DNA from: Saezia sanguinis
GTDB lineage: Bacteria; Pseudomonadota; Gammaproteobacteria; Burkholderiales; Burkholderiaceae_C
NCBI RefSeq assembly: GCF_003991585.1
Contig: NZ_PQSP01000010.1
Coordinates: forward strand, 1 to 64,000
Length of the DNA stretch: 64,000 bases
Direction: 5' to 3'
The notes under the pieces are model-generated. The model did no database searches and was not told the origin of the DNA. It saw nothing but the letters and a program-made list of their open reading frames with translations. Numbering within the stretch: position 1 is the stretch's first letter; every line of letters begins with the position of its first letter. The position numbers and the translations under genes were made by a program. This document shows, in pieces, positions 63,601-64,000 of this stretch.

Positions 63601-64000
63601 GCAATGATGTGCTGCGCGGCTTTGCCAGCCTGCAGGTCAAGCACCCGCCGGCTACAGTAGGCAAAGCGCCGCTGCGCGAGCAGATTGTGCACTTTGTCAA
63701 CAAAAAACTGCCGGACGGCCTGCCCAAGCGCACCGCACGCGCACTGCTCAACATTGAAGACCGCGAATACGTACCGGTAATCCGCAACCCCAAAACCACA
63801 ACGCCCGACGCTGAAGCTGTGTTTTACTTCCCTGGCTGCGGCTCCGAGCGCCTGTTCTCGCAGGTCGGGCTGGCCACGCAGGCCATGTTGTGGCATGCGG
63901 GCGTACAGACCGTACTGCCTCCGGGCTACCTGTGCTGCGGTTACCCGCAGCGCGGCGCCGGCCAGTTTGAAAAAGCCAACCAGATCATCACCGACAACCG
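60690..64000 (+). CDS. DUF3683-type FAD/Fe-S oxidoreductase (3' truncated)
   Basis: At least 1103 codons, running off the window. The N-terminal region ([20 protein letters not shown]) is of the DUF3683 type. Then come an FAD-binding PCMH domain ([35 protein letters not shown]), an FAD-linked oxidase C-terminal domain ([33 protein letters not shown]), two 4Fe-4S motifs ([14 protein letters not shown] and [14 protein letters not shown]) and the start of a cysteine-rich CCG domain ([16 protein letters not shown]). This is the plan of D-lactate/2-hydroxyacid dehydrogenases of the GlcD-GlpC fusion kind. The substrate is not known but is probably D-lactate or a related hydroxyacid. Confidence 0.92.
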   Translation, partial: MNAPTTIENLLATHENAPRLREIPYNYTSFSDQEIIRRLLGDRGWELMQALRSERQTGRSARMIYEILGDIWVARRNPYLQDDLLDNPKRRGQLIDALQHRIRECQKRRQPQQDLQRDEMVGELIGLTRKSIDDFADSLHATQELRQRARHVFGKHTRSDNICFDGLSRVSHVTDATDWRVEYPFVVLTPDSEQEIAKLVKDCIDLGLTIIARGGGTCYTGGAIPLIWQTAVINTEKLDTISAVEQIDIPGVDHPVPTIHTEAGVVTQRVSETAEAAGFVFAVDPTSAEASCVGGNIAMNAGGKKAVLWGTALDNLVSWRMVTPDMQWLEVTRINHNLGKIHDAEVASFELQYFEMDGKTPIRTERLDIPGQRFRKEGLGKDVTDKFLSGLPGVQKEGCDGIITSARWVVHRMPEHTRTVCLEFFGNAKDVVPSIVEIKDYMFSLVKDGGVEIPGKPELGRVPVLLAGLEHLDERYLRAVGYVTKSTQHNADLPKMALFGDIVGDNPEAVELVTNEVVRLAGSRSGEGFIAITPEARKKFWADRKRTAAISRHTNAFKINEDVVIPLPHMGEYTNGIEHINIELSLQNKLRLADELIQFFQRGHIPLGKSDSDDAVPSEDVVQERIALALKLLNKVREQWQTWLNTMDDAPADGSATIFEQLQDHSLRASWKTQIRQPLREMFSSPIFKPVLDECQAIHKRVLRSRVFVALHMHAGDGNVHTNIPVNSDDYEMLRTAHAAVKRIMALARSLDGVISGEHGIGITKLEFLSDAEIGDFEAYKQKVDPEGRFNYGKLLRHGPVKADLTNAYTPSFGLLGYESLLMQRSDIGNIANSVKDCLRCGKCKPVCSTHVPRANLLYSPRNKILGTSLLIEAFLYEEQTRRGISIRHWDEFADIAEHCTVCHRCLAPCPVNIDYGDVSMNMRNLLHQLGEGRTNMAGKMAMFFLNSTKPETIKATRTAMSLGYKAQRLGNDVLRGFASLQVKHPPATVGKAPLREQIVHFVNKKLPDGLPKRTARALLNIEDREYVPVIRNPKTTTPDAEAVFYFPGCGSERLFSQVGLATQAMLWHAGVQTVLPPGYLCCGYPQRGAGQFEKANQIITDN

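Noticed and set aside
1-64000. CRISPR arrays, tRNA genes, intact insertion sequences, prophage genes
   Set aside because: I looked for regularly spaced short repeats, tRNA arm patterns, transposases with terminal repeats and phage structural genes, and saw none that could be supported.

Overview
The window reads as a chromosomal segment of a betaproteobacterium of the order Burkholderiales, most like the family Alcaligenaceae. The clues are the sets of neighbouring genes (gpmA, rhodanese, grxC, secB and gpsA; the BioC-like methyltransferase, comF and trmL; dnaX, ybaB and recR), a large DUF3683-type FAD/Fe-S oxidase, a TtuC/DmlA-type decarboxylating dehydrogenase and an rpoH gene preceded by a perfect CIRCE operator. 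Base composition is moderately GC-rich throughout, except for an AT-rich island at about 16.7-17.9 kb. I saw no tRNA, rRNA, CRISPR array or intact insertion sequence. One structural RNA was found, the signal recognition particle RNA (ffs).

Layout. 0-2 kb: the tail of an autotransporter and two RcnB-like periplasmic proteins. 2-12 kb: a YfeH-type transporter, an unknown membrane protein, UDP-glucose dehydrogenase, several small unknown genes, the YjjP/YjjB exporter pair, a secreted MORN-like repeat protein, a DODA-type dioxygenase and CIRCE-rpoH. 12-28 kb: mostly housekeeping genes (methyltransferases, tartrate/malate dehydrogenase, comF, trmL, gpsA, secB, grxC, gpmA, ctpA), interrupted by the AT-rich island and a two-gene DUF2157/GDYXXLXY membrane operon. 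29-41 kb: the outstanding feature, six tandem full-length paralogues of an OafA/YrhL-like acyltransferase, each with an SGNH esterase-like C-terminal half, together about 12 kb. 41-52 kb: small exported proteins, an aldehyde dehydrogenase and two large divergent autotransporters. 52-64 kb: small unknown genes, a TetR regulator with an SMR drug exporter, an LpxL-like acyltransferase, recR, ybaB, dnaX, ffs and the start of a giant FAD/Fe-S oxidoreductase that runs off the end.

The biology that stands out is cell-envelope related. The six acyltransferases, a late lipid A acyltransferase, UDP-glucuronate synthesis and three autotransporters all concern the cell surface. The array is probably a diversified set of O-acetyl (or other O-acyl) transferases acting on surface or periplasmic glycans. 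The membrane halves are nearly constant and the periplasmic halves diverge while keeping six cysteines and the catalytic Ser and Asp-x-x-His. Two regulatory finds are notable: HrcA-type (CIRCE) control of the heat-shock sigma factor, and an A9 slippery tract in dnaX placed where a short gamma-like product would end.
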